This document shows positions 17,367 through 27,200 of a stretch of 64,000 nt of DNA, one piece after another. Below the pieces are notes generated by a model, which searched no databases, was not told the origin of the DNA, and was given only the letters and a program-made list of their open reading frames with translations. The position numbers and the translations under genes were made by a program. The stretch is from Paludibacter jiangxiensis (lineage in GTDB: Bacteria; Bacteroidota; Bacteroidia; Bacteroidales; Paludibacteraceae): the NCBI RefSeq assembly GCF_001618385.1, contig NZ_BDCR01000001.1, forward strand, positions 496,001 through 560,000, written 5' to 3'. How positions within the stretch are numbered: the stretch's first letter is position 1; each line of letters starts with the position of its first letter.

Positions 17367-18872
17367 TCACCTGATTTTGATTCTTTTTGAAGGTTTACTT
17401 TCATTAAACAATCGGTCGAGAGCCGTCACATAGATATCACAAGGCTCGCTGATCGTCTGGCTTATCTGATATCGTGGTTCATTCACTACCGATACAATTG
17501 CCATTGCATTTCCGAAGTCAGGTTTTGCTCCCTTTGGAAAACGGTAGATCACAAAATAACGGGAACTCATCTCTCCCGTGGCATCTTTTACCGACCAGCT
17601 CAACACCCGTTGGTTTTTATCGTATTTCAGTTTCGCGGGTTCTGAAGGCTGATTCGCGGGCAAACCCGGTACCGACGGAACGAGCGCCGGATAAGGGTTG
17701 ACGGCTTTCTCAATCACTTCGTTAATGTTCATCACATTGTCCTTGAAATTGCGGGCATTGAAATAGCAAAAACCTCCATAAACGGGCAATTTACGGATAT
17801 ATTCGGACTGACGCACAATTTCGTCGGTCGAATGCCATGCGCTATCCTTTGCCGCTTTGTCAAGACGATAGGTACCGATACCGGCATAAAGTCCATGATT
17901 GTAGGAATTACTACCCCACCAGTCGGCAACAGTTCTGAAATCGAGACGCGAATATCCGATCGAAAAATACAGCTGCGGCAGCACATAATCAATCCATCCC
18001 TTCTCGAGCCACATCCGAATGTCGGCATACAGATGATCGTAGTTGGTGTAACTGAAACTCTGCGTATCCGATCCGCGAAGATCGTCGCGCTTATTCCGCC
18101 ACACAGCGTAAGGGCTAATTCCGAACTTCACATAAGGCTTCACCGACTTTATCGTATCACGCAACATTTTAATCAGTATATCCACATTCTCGCGCCGCCA
18201 GTCATCCTTTTTGGCAGCCGCATACCCCCGGTTATACTTCGCAAATGACAATGAGTCGTTGAAATCGCTATATGGGTAAAAATAGTCGTCAAAATGGATG
18301 GCATCCACATCGTAACGGGTAACAATATCTTTGACAACTTTGCAAACAAACCCTCTTGAATCGGGAATTGCCGGGTCGAAATAAGTTTTTTCTTTATAGG
18401 CCACAAACCATTCGGGATGCTGCCTGAAAGGGTGATTTGGAGCCAACCGGGTATAGTTGTTATCACTGGACGCCCGGTATGGATTCAGCCACGCATGGAG
18501 CTCCATACAACGTTTATGACACTCCGCAATGGCAAATTGTAATGGGTCGTATCCGGGATCGGCGCCTTGCTTGCCAGTAAGAAATTCAGACCAGGGTTCG
18601 TATTGCGACGCAAAGAAAGCATCGGCACACGGACGCACTTGCAACACTACCGCATTGAGATTCATTTTTTTGAAAAGATCCAAATAGGCAATCAATTCCG
18701 ACTTCTGCTCTTCGGCAGACAATCCGGGTTTGGATGGCCAATCGATGTTGTTTACTGTTGCAATCCACGCCGCCCGCAACTCTCTTTTCGGCGCTTGAGC
18801 TGTCAACGCAGTCTGTGCAACACAAAGTTGCACTACCGAAAGGAATAGAAATAATAGAACTGTTTTTTTCAT
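17367..18872 (-). CDS. GH10-like (GHL10/DUF187) glycoside hydrolase, YngK-like
   Basis: A 501-residue secreted protein with a signal peptide (1-19). It starts with ELRAAWIATVNNIDWPS, the hallmark of the GHL10/DUF187 family, and carries NAVVLQVRPCADAFF, ELHAWLNPYR and VDAIHFDDYFYPY, barrel strands with candidate acidic catalytic residues. Residues ~405-501 form a fibronectin-III-like module (VLSWSVKDATGE...YFVIYRFPKG). The family is widespread in bacterial cell-wall settings, but few members have a known substrate. A glycosidase acting on peptidoglycan or decorated wall glycans is the simplest reading. Its ATG overlaps the stop of the serine hydrolase gene (ATGA at 18872-18869). Confidence 0.8.
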   Translation of the reverse strand: MKKTVLLFLFLSVVQLCVAQTALTAQAPKRELRAAWIATVNNIDWPSKPGLSAEEQKSELIAYLDLFKKMNLNAVVLQVRPCADAFFASQYEPWSEFLTGKQGADPGYDPLQFAIAECHKRCMELHAWLNPYRASSDNNYTRLAPNHPFRQHPEWFVAYKEKTYFDPAIPDSRGFVCKVVKDIVTRYDVDAIHFDDYFYPYSDFNDSLSFAKYNRGYAAAKKDDWRRENVDILIKMLRDTIKSVKPYVKFGISPYAVWRNKRDDLRGSDTQSFSYTNYDHLYADIRMWLEKGWIDYVLPQLYFSIGYSRLDFRTVADWWGSNSYNHGLYAGIGTYRLDKAAKDSAWHSTDEIVRQSEYIRKLPVYGGFCYFNARNFKDNVMNINEVIEKAVNPYPALVPSVPGLPANQPSEPAKLKYDKNQRVLSWSVKDATGEMSSRYFVIYRFPKGAKPDFGNAMAIVSVVNEPRYQISQTISEPCDIYVTALDRLFNESKPSKRIKIR

Positions 18873-20719
18873 TTTGAGATGATTGATTCGTAAATGGCCG
18901 TTTGTACTTTTGCCCGAATTTTGGTGGTTACAATCTTGTCGTTGTTACGGGTCGGATAGACGCGGTTCGACAAGAAAACATAGACCAGATTGCAGGTCGG
19001 ATCGACCCACACCACGGTACCGGTATAGCCCGAATGGCCGAATGCTTCGGGACTGGCCAACGATGAGCAATACGAATGGCCGACCACTTTGCCATCTTTC
19101 ATATCCGGTTTATCGAAACAGATACCACGACGAACACCTTCGCCCTCGAACGGACAAGAGTTGAACGTGTCGAATGTTTTTTCGCTGAAATAGCGTTTGC
19201 CACCATACGTCCCTTTTTGCAGATACATTTGGTACAATTTTGCCATGTCGTTGGCATTGGCAAACAGGCCGGCATTGGCCGAATGGCCTCCCATAATGCC
19301 GGATGCCTCGTCGTGCACATAACCCAACAACTGCGTTTGGCGGAAAAAATTATCCAGCTCCGTAGGCACAATCCGCGACAAAGGAATCGTTCGCCAGGGA
19401 TTGAACATCATCTCCGACGCACCCAACGAGCGGTAGAAAGTCGATTGTAGAAACTCCTCAAACGGTTTATGCTCGATGCCTTCCACCACCGGCGGCGTCA
19501 TCACAAAAGGCCAGTCGGAGTAGACATATTTGTGTTTCGGATAAGACGACAGTAACGGCGATTTGGCAATAGCTTTATAGATAGAATCGCCAATATCCTT
19601 GCGGGCATACAACGCCGCGCTAATGCGGATCGGGAATTCCTCCGAAGGTACGGAACGAACAAAATTTGAATTGAGGGAACCATCGGTATTCACCGCCCAT
19701 TTGTAGAACGGAGAATAGGCCTGCAAGCCGCCCACGTGGCACAAAAACTCCTTTACCGTGATATTCTCTTTGTTACTCCCTTTCAAAACCGGGAAGTAGG
19801 TGCTAAATTTTTCATCCAGATTGATTTTGCCTTCGTCTACTAATTTCAGATAAGAAGGGCAACCCGCAGTCACTTTGGTAACCGATGCCAGGTCGAACAG
19901 ATCGTCAACCTCGGTTTTGCGGTTCAGCACATCTCTTTTATAGTTCTCGCCCTCGGCTTTCAGGTAGGTATGATAACCATATGCTTTGGTAAAAACGACT
20001 TTTCGGTCTTTGGCCACCAGCACTACACAGCCCGGAAAGGTTTGTTGCGCAATGGCATCATTCACCAGCGAGTCGATTTTTGTCGTCAGTTTCTTTCCAT
20101 CGATACCCGCATCTTCGGGCAAGGTATATTTGAAACGAATCGCCTGCGTAGCCTGTCCTGTTCCTTTCTTAAAACTCCCCAGCTTGGCCGTGAGCTTCCC
20201 CTGAGCGGCAATACCACCAAAAATCAGCTGAGCCGCCATCTGCTGCGAAGCCACTTCGGCATCGGGCGCATAGACTAACGCTGTGCCCTTGCCAACCGTG
20301 CTCAACCATTGAGAAGGATTGGCAAAAGAACAAACGATTTCTCCATCGCGTTTTTTATTTTGAGCAGCAATAAAAGCCAGCTCCTTTTCCGACAGCTGAT
20401 TACCAAATACAGCCACAACCGTAAGGTTATATTGCGGTAAACAATTTGCAACAGAATCTACATTTACTTGATTGACTGCAAGCGATTTGACCGTCATGTA
20501 TTTCCCCAGCATCGCCGAAAACTCATTTTCCGCCGGAGCACCTACTGAAACACAAGCGATACGGAGCGTATCAAGTCCCTGCAAAGGAAGCAAATGTGCC
20601 TTATCCTGCAAAAGAACAACGTTGCGTTCAGCAAGCTGCAACTGAGATAGTGAAGGTTGTGTGGCCCAAACCAGACATACCGTCAAGAATGAAAACAACA
20701 TTAATCCCGCTTTTTTCAT
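18869..20719 (-). CDS. Serine hydrolase (beta-lactamase/DD-peptidase fold) with remnant GH3 C-terminal domain
   Basis: A 616-residue secreted protein with a signal peptide (1-19). Residues ~24-190 resemble only the C-terminal alpha/beta sandwich of GH3 enzymes (AERNVVLLQDKAHLLPL, AAQLIFGGIAAQGKLTAKL); the catalytic GH3 barrel is absent. Residues ~205-616 are a class C beta-lactamase-like domain with SxxK in SVTK (~278-281), YSDW as the likely YxN-type motif, and GHSGYTG near the end. Larger Bacteroidetes proteins combine full GH3 and this domain, so this one looks like a shortened form. In the operon it may trim D-Ala or D-Glu-linked peptides from muropeptides. Activity is unproven, and a D-aminopeptidase or esterase is possible. 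Confidence 0.8.
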   Translation of the reverse strand: MKKAGLMLFSFLTVCLVWATQPSLSQLQLAERNVVLLQDKAHLLPLQGLDTLRIACVSVGAPAENEFSAMLGKYMTVKSLAVNQVNVDSVANCLPQYNLTVVAVFGNQLSEKELAFIAAQNKKRDGEIVCSFANPSQWLSTVGKGTALVYAPDAEVASQQMAAQLIFGGIAAQGKLTAKLGSFKKGTGQATQAIRFKYTLPEDAGIDGKKLTTKIDSLVNDAIAQQTFPGCVVLVAKDRKVVFTKAYGYHTYLKAEGENYKRDVLNRKTEVDDLFDLASVTKVTAGCPSYLKLVDEGKINLDEKFSTYFPVLKGSNKENITVKEFLCHVGGLQAYSPFYKWAVNTDGSLNSNFVRSVPSEEFPIRISAALYARKDIGDSIYKAIAKSPLLSSYPKHKYVYSDWPFVMTPPVVEGIEHKPFEEFLQSTFYRSLGASEMMFNPWRTIPLSRIVPTELDNFFRQTQLLGYVHDEASGIMGGHSANAGLFANANDMAKLYQMYLQKGTYGGKRYFSEKTFDTFNSCPFEGEGVRRGICFDKPDMKDGKVVGHSYCSSLASPEAFGHSGYTGTVVWVDPTCNLVYVFLSNRVYPTRNNDKIVTTKIRAKVQTAIYESIISK

Positions 20720-20853
20720 GTTATAAAAATTTATTCATCTAAGGAACTAGCAATTGATAAATCAGCGAAGCTAACTTCATGTTATCGGGAATCTTATATA
20801 TCCATGATATTGTGAAGCAACATGTTCGTTTCATATCAGCCCTAATTTACTAT

Positions 20854-21924
20854 TCAATAAGTACGTCCTATTTCATCATTTACCGCCCTGACTAACGAAC
20901 GATCGTCGTTTGCATCCATGGTTGCTTCCCAGAACATTACCCCACCCAACCCGAGATTTTTGGAATAGCTGGTCTTTTTGCGCATGGTTGCTGTTCCATT
21001 GTAGTAGATGGTAAATGGACTTGGATGAGCCGTCGTTGTTACTATAGCCGAATCGAGTGCTGCATTGGCACCCTGAGCCAAAATCAGATTGTATCCCAGC
21101 ACATTGCCAGACATTGCCAGACCGGATGGACGGCCGTAAAGCGGCAGACCGGTAACAAATTTAGTAGCCGGCATTTTGCGCGTAGTCACCCAATAGGCAT
21201 AGCTTGTTTGAAAAAACTGAAAAGAACTATGGTTTATATATGGTAAAGTTTCGCTATAATCGTCGTAAATCATCACGTTAAACCAATCCACATCGTCAAA
21301 TACCTCTGCAAGGATACCATTGGAGGTAGAACCGACATACTTACCTGACGTGATGGCCATGGTCAACAGATATTTCTTGTCTTTATGACAAAAGTCGCTC
21401 AGTTGCCTCATCAACAGAGCATTTCCGGTCGATGTGCCGTCTGCTGTTTTTGGATATTCCCAATCGTTATCCAGCCCATCGAGATTATATTGTTTTACTA
21501 ATGCCTCCAACGCATCTACAAATTTATCGCGAGTCGCTTTTTGCGATGTCATGGAAGCGTAGTATGAGTGAGTTCCGTTAAAACTCAGCAAGACTTTCAC
21601 CCCTAATACCTTACAACGAGCCACCAGAGACTGGAGCTTCGCCGGTTGTTGCACTTCGGGCAATAATGAAGCGTTGATCTCTGCAAAAGCATAGCAGACC
21701 ACATCAAACATCTTCAATTTCGAATCAGGGATGGTAGTTATATCTCTATAATAGGGAATATAACCCACTACCTGAAATTTGGAATTTTGGGGCGCTTTGT
21801 AAAGGGTAACTGTCGAGTTATCCTCCTTCAGCACCTCAGGTTCATCGTGGTCTTTCGAGCACGATGTCAACAACACAATGATAGCAAATGCTATCTCAAC
21901 AACTCGTCTTTTAGACATATTCAT
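20854..21924 (-). CDS. GH18 lipoprotein glycosidase (chitinase/endo-N-acetylglucosaminidase-like)
   Basis: A 356-residue protein with a lipobox ending LLTSC (Cys22), so probably membrane-anchored. The catalytic GH18 motif is complete: DGLDNDWE, residues 149-156, with E156 as acid. QVVGYIPYYRD and VLLSFNGTHSYY are the usual first strands, and GVMFWEATMDAND is the closing strand. It should cut beta-1,4 bonds on the reducing side of an N-acetylglucosamine residue. In this locus peptidoglycan (as with SleL/YaaH-type GH18) is more likely than chitin, but both fit. Two in-frame ATGs exist (21924 and 21918). It lies 280 nt after susD across a large hairpin, with no promoter box seen, and 134 nt before the serine hydrolase gene. 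Confidence 0.85.
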   Translation of the reverse strand: MNMSKRRVVEIAFAIIVLLTSCSKDHDEPEVLKEDNSTVTLYKAPQNSKFQVVGYIPYYRDITTIPDSKLKMFDVVCYAFAEINASLLPEVQQPAKLQSLVARCKVLGVKVLLSFNGTHSYYASMTSQKATRDKFVDALEALVKQYNLDGLDNDWEYPKTADGTSTGNALLMRQLSDFCHKDKKYLLTMAITSGKYVGSTSNGILAEVFDDVDWFNVMIYDDYSETLPYINHSSFQFFQTSYAYWVTTRKMPATKFVTGLPLYGRPSGLAMSGNVLGYNLILAQGANAALDSAIVTTTAHPSPFTIYYNGTATMRKKTSYSKNLGLGGVMFWEATMDANDDRSLVRAVNDEIGRTY

Positions 21925-22098
21925 AAATTATTGCGTATACCTGAGCAGCTGATCAATGCGGCCGTCAGGACACAAACGTTCTTGAATATTGCAAAGCACT
22001 GTCACCCTTATTTTAGCAAAGAATATTACTATAAAAAGAACTTCAACACTCTTTTGAACGATTATACAAAAAAAATAAAATAACGTTCTGTTCAACTA

Positions 22099-22158
22099 TC
22101 AAGCGGAATAAAACAGCTTCTTCTGAACATATTCAGCCCACTATTTTATTCCGCTTGA
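22099..22158 (-). repeat. Large intercistronic hairpin between susD and the GH18 gene
   Basis: TCAAGCGGAATAAAA (22099-22113) is the exact reverse complement of 22144-22158, giving a 15-bp stem around a 30-nt loop that can itself pair (CTGAA/TTCAG). No T-run follows directly on the minus strand. It is therefore more likely an mRNA-stabilising or processing element protecting the upstream susCD message than a full terminator. Confidence 0.7.
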
Positions 22159-22204
22159 AATATTTAGATAGAGCAACCGTTTGGCAAGTCAACCCTGCTT
22201 ACGA

Positions 22205-24199
22205 TTACTTAGCTTTAATGTATCCGTTATATTCATCGTCGGTAGCACAATCCCACCAAACCGGATAACACCAGATATTGGGGTCGCCAGCATGCACATT
22301 GGCTGCTTTAGCATTGGTACTGTTGTAGTTCAGTTCAAGATTGGTTGGCAACATCCAGCGACGCATCCAATAGGTAGGATCGGTCTTGGAAGTTCCTGTA
22401 ATCTGCGAACCTCCTGCAAACAAAGGACCTCTATCATACCCAGGATAAACTACACCAAAGGTTCCAATGTTCCCTGCACTATAATTGAAACGGCGCATAT
22501 CGTTCCAGTTTTCGACACTACAACCCATTGCGAGATATTTTTGCAACATAATATCTGTCATGGTAAGAGTACCAGAGGATTGACAAACCGCAGCACTTGT
22601 CATGTAGGCCGCCATTTGAGTCGGATCCATCGGCCACATATCCGGATTTTTATAGCCGGCACCCTTCCAGGCTGTCAGTTTGGCCTGCATCATATCCATA
22701 TGCGCCTGAATACCGGCTTGATAAGCTTTGAATGCATTGTCCTTATCCCCTTTTCTCATATAGACCTCAGCTTTAATGAAGCACATTTCATGATAGGTAA
22801 GAATTTCCTGATCGGAAACCGGACGAATCTGGAAAGAACCGGTAGATCCCACTGCTCCTGCCGTCATGGCATCTGTTGAATAATACCAATTGAGATCTGT
22901 TAAAGGAAGCGTTTGGTTACCTGTCAAATAAGAGTTATTACGCAATGTTACATAAGCTGTATCGCCAGCATAGTTGTAATTAGTACTGTTAACATATACA
23001 GATCCCTTTTGGTAAAGCACAGAAACATTGTTTCCGCTCACTGTGTAGGTATGTTTGCCCACCAGACCAGCAATAAAATTAGCCCGTTCTGTATTATCGG
23101 TAATCGAGTAAGTGATTGTCTTATCAGCTACGGCATAAGTTGGCAGAGAAATGGAGGTTGGTCCTCCCTTCAACAAACGAGTCGAAGCTCCAAAAAAGTC
23201 AACCGGTTTAGACCGATACCAGTCATAAGATTGAACCTTACCACTTGCATCCAGTTTAATGTTACACATAGCTGCCGGTACGATCTTTGTCATACGAGGG
23301 TCTGTGACGCCTGATGCTCTCATGTTGGTCAACAAGTTGTAGTAATATTGGGAAATTCGCTGTGTACTTCCATAAGCAGCATAGTCCCAGTTTCCGTTTG
23401 TCATCACGGGGTCTCCAAACAAATAATCCGTCACATCCGAAGAGCTGTTGAAACATGGGCCGACCGTATTATCACCGATTGCCTGAGGCCCTTTTGACAA
23501 GCAGTCCAGAATATCATCCGGCTTAAACAGATCTGTTTTCTTGGAGAGTTTCAATAAGTAGCGAGCTTTGAGGCCATAGCAAAGTTTAACCCATTTGCTT
23601 ACCACTCCATTATTCCACATATCGCCTGCAGCAAGAGTGGTTGCTCCGGCTTCCTGGGTTTTTCCGAACAATTGAATGGCTTCGTCCAACTTGGCAATAC
23701 AGCCATTGAAGATAGTTTTGCCATCATCGTATGTTGGACTTGCAATTCCGGAAAGAGCTTGTGTATAGGGAATTTCGCCATACAAGTCGAGCATTTCCAT
23801 GAAACCCATGGCATGAAAGACATCGGCTACGGCCATGTAATGATAGGCCCCTTCCTTTTGCGCTTTTTCGTATAAATCGTTCAGATTGGCAGCTACTTCA
23901 ACAAACCAGGTTTGATAAGGAGTTGTAGTATTACCGGGGGCACATGCCCAGGTCACAGCCAACGAGTTGGGATTAGCACTGCTACTATAAAAAACACCTG
24001 CCTGGCAAGCCGTCCGATAATTGGTAACACCTGCCGAGTACATATAAAAGTGTTGAATCCATGGAAGTCTGTTTGATATTTGAGCACTCTTATTGTTTGG
24101 AGAATCTGGATCGGTATTTACATCCAACCAATCTTTACATGACGTCAGATTCAAAGAGAGCAGACAACCTATGACAAATATGTATATTAAATTCTTCAT
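22205..24199 (-). CDS. SusD/RagB-family outer-membrane lipoprotein (SusD-like_2 type)
   Basis: A 664-residue lipoprotein; the lipobox ends NLTSC (Cys20), followed by KDWLDVNTDPDSPN, typical of this SusD subgroup. Helical TPR-like segments follow (YHYMAVADVFHAMGFMEMLDLYGEIPYTQAL; AKLDEAIQLF) and the C-terminal part has EILTYHEMCFIKAEVYMRKGD. SusD proteins sit on the cell surface and bind glycan for delivery to the SusC channel. It starts 21 nt after the SusC gene and forms its partner. As the first SusC/D pair of an operon full of peptidoglycan enzymes, its ligand is probably a muropeptide or glycan fragment. That ligand is inferred from context only. Confidence 0.9.
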   Translation of the reverse strand: MKNLIYIFVIGCLLSLNLTSCKDWLDVNTDPDSPNNKSAQISNRLPWIQHFYMYSAGVTNYRTACQAGVFYSSSANPNSLAVTWACAPGNTTTPYQTWFVEVAANLNDLYEKAQKEGAYHYMAVADVFHAMGFMEMLDLYGEIPYTQALSGIASPTYDDGKTIFNGCIAKLDEAIQLFGKTQEAGATTLAAGDMWNNGVVSKWVKLCYGLKARYLLKLSKKTDLFKPDDILDCLSKGPQAIGDNTVGPCFNSSSDVTDYLFGDPVMTNGNWDYAAYGSTQRISQYYYNLLTNMRASGVTDPRMTKIVPAAMCNIKLDASGKVQSYDWYRSKPVDFFGASTRLLKGGPTSISLPTYAVADKTITYSITDNTERANFIAGLVGKHTYTVSGNNVSVLYQKGSVYVNSTNYNYAGDTAYVTLRNNSYLTGNQTLPLTDLNWYYSTDAMTAGAVGSTGSFQIRPVSDQEILTYHEMCFIKAEVYMRKGDKDNAFKAYQAGIQAHMDMMQAKLTAWKGAGYKNPDMWPMDPTQMAAYMTSAAVCQSSGTLTMTDIMLQKYLAMGCSVENWNDMRRFNYSAGNIGTFGVVYPGYDRGPLFAGGSQITGTSKTDPTYWMRRWMLPTNLELNYNSTNAKAANVHAGDPNIWCYPVWWDCATDDEYNGYIKAK

Positions 24200-24220
24200 A
24201 ATCTTGATCCTTTCCGTTAG

Positions 24221-27200
24221 TTAAAATGTAATATTTACCCCAAATGAAAAACTGGAAGTCGAAGGCACACTACAATAATCGATGCCTGTCGAACCCGAAC
24301 CTCCGGTACCACCTGCGGCACTTACTTCCGGATCCATTCCCTTATAGTTGGTCCAGGTAAAGAGGTTGGTTCCTGTTGCCGTAACCGATAATCCCTTGAT
24401 CACCTTTTGCTTCTTCAGCAACTTCGAAAAGTCATAATTAAGAGAAACTGATCTGAGTTTCATCCAATTGACTGAAGTAATAAAGTTCTCGGAATTTTGG
24501 TTGTAGTTAGCCCAGTATTGTTGGATCATATATTTTCCCGAATAAGTAGCTCCACCAATGGTGTAAGATTGATTCGCGTTATAGGTTTGCGAAAACTCGG
24601 CTCCGGTTTGGCTATTGATACCTGTTACTGTCACCGATTCACGATTGTTGGCTGTAGTCCTTTTACTCATGCCGTTTGCAACCAAGTAATATTCTGTTCC
24701 GTTGTAAACATCTCCACCAATACGGAAGTCAAGCAGAAATGAGAGAGTCAGGTCCTTAATACGGAATGAATTATTCAAACCTCCAATAAATTTAGGTTCC
24801 CGATTACCAACAATTTCATTATTCGAGGTTGATGACAGTTTATACAAACCTGTAGTCGGATCGACCAAAAGACGACCGTTTTTGTCTTCTGTTCCGTTTG
24901 ATCCGTTTTCATGCAACACACGACGTCCGGTTAATGCCAGGAAGTTACCACCATTAGGAATAGACGCTGCTTTTACTGTACCGAATTGAGCATCGGTGGG
25001 ATAGAAATAATCCACTCCTTTGAGAAAATCACCCAGTTTGCCTCGGTTGTAGGAAGCATTGAGTGTTACATTCCATTCGAAATCCTTTTTAACGATGGGT
25101 TTGCCTGTAATAGCAAGCTCCATACCATTATTAATTACCGATCCCGAATTAATAGAAGTCATAATATAACCACTGGCATTCGACAAACGTGGAGAGGCAA
25201 TCTGATTCTTCGTCTGACTGTGATAATAGGTATAATCTACGCCAATACGTCCATTCAGGAATCTCAATTCACCACCAACTTCCCACGAAGTCTGAATTTC
25301 AGGCTTCAAAAAGGGATTTCCACTGGTATAGCTGTTCCCGATTCCAATATAGGAGCCGTAATTCAACGGGCTGGTCAAATAGGTTAGAGTTGCATAAGAA
25401 TTGGCGTCTTTACCAACCTGAGCCCAGCTACCACGAACCTTACCAAATGAAAGGATATTATTTTTGGGTAATAACTCTGTGAAAACCATAGATCCACTCA
25501 CTGAAGGATAGAAGTATGACTGGTTGTCTTCCGGCAGAGTGGATGACCAGTCATTACGTCCCGTTGCTGTGAGATAAGCAATATTTTTATAAGAAGCACG
25601 GAATTCTCCGTAAGCACCGACCAAACGTTTTTTTACGGTCGCATCTTTGAAAAACTGGTTGGTAGATGCAATGTTATTGAAACTTATGGTTCCGGCTGTG
25701 ATAAAATTGTACCCCCAATGAGTTTGATTGGTACGTTCGGTGTTTTCTGTGGTAGTTCCCAATAACAAATTCAGATCAAAATCACTGATTGTTTTATGGA
25801 AATTACTCATAATATTGGTAGTCGTGTAAGCATAGTCATAATTGCTTTTACTCAAACGACCTTTCTGATACATTTCAGAAACTACCGAACCTGGGGCAAT
25901 ATAGGTATATGCATCGGTGGTGTATTGGTCATAACCCAGACGGGCAGAAACATCCCACCAACTTGTAATTTTATATGATCCGCTAAGAGCACCCGTAAAA
26001 CGTTTGGTTTTATCATTCATTTTATCCATATTGGTAATCCAATAGGGATTTTCCGTGTCATTTGCCAAATCGAATATTCCGTCAAACAAACGGTATTTAG
26101 TACCATTGTCATTCAGATATTTTGACATGTTCTCAGTCCGAGGCCAGCCATAGACAGCTGTCATGGTACCATTACCTCCACCTCCATACAGACCTGAAGT
26201 GGTTAAAGTTTTATCAGTATTTGCAATAGAATAGGCGACGTTGGCATCAACTGTCAAACGTCCGTATTTTTGTTCTCCGTTGAACCGGAAAGTAGTTTTG
26301 TCATATCCGGTTTTGCTGATGATACCAGACTGATTGAAGTTTGAGCCGGATAAATAGAAAGATCCATTCTTAGAACCTCCCGATACACTGACATTATTAT
26401 CCAGAACTGTTCCACTGTGAAAGAAATCGCCGATATTATCGTACAACTTAGTCCCCGCAGGTATCTTATCTCCCCACGAGTTATATGTTTGATCAGAAAA
26501 CACGCCATTGGTAGAATAGAACCCACGACCAAATTCGGTTTGTGTTTCTGGCAGTTTATTTGCCCACGAAGAGCTTAGTTTGCTACTAAAGTCAACTTTT
26601 ACCGTTCCTTCAGCACCTTTTTTGGTAGTGATAATAATAACACCGTCGGCTGCGCGTGAACCATACAAAGCGGATGCGGCAGCGCCTTTCAGCACGGACA
26701 TCGTCTCGATATCTTCGGGGTTGATGTCCATAATACGGTTAGAATAGGAAGTATTACTACGAGACATCCCGTCAGTTCCGGTATTACCAATAACCGAAGT
26801 AGAATTGTCGTAGATAACTCCATCCACAACAAACAATGGTTGGTTTTCCCGTCCTTCCGACGTTGAGTTACCTCCACGAATAGTAATACTTGCTCCAGCT
26901 CCTGCGGCTCCACTACTTTGAGTAATGTTTACCCCTGGAACTTTACCAGCCAATGAGTTAACCACGTTAGTATTCTTGTTCTTCATCAGTTCTTGAGAAC
27001 CTAAATCGGAAACAGAATAACCCAATGCTTTTTTCTCTTTTTTGATGCCCATAGCCGTCACGACAACTTCGCTAAGTGCTTTGGTATCTTCTGTCAGAAC
27101 AATTGTGTAGTCTGCAGCTGCACCCACTGGCATCTCCTTAGTGGCATATCCCACAAATGAGACCACCAATACGGCTCCTTTGGATGCCTTTAACGAAAAC

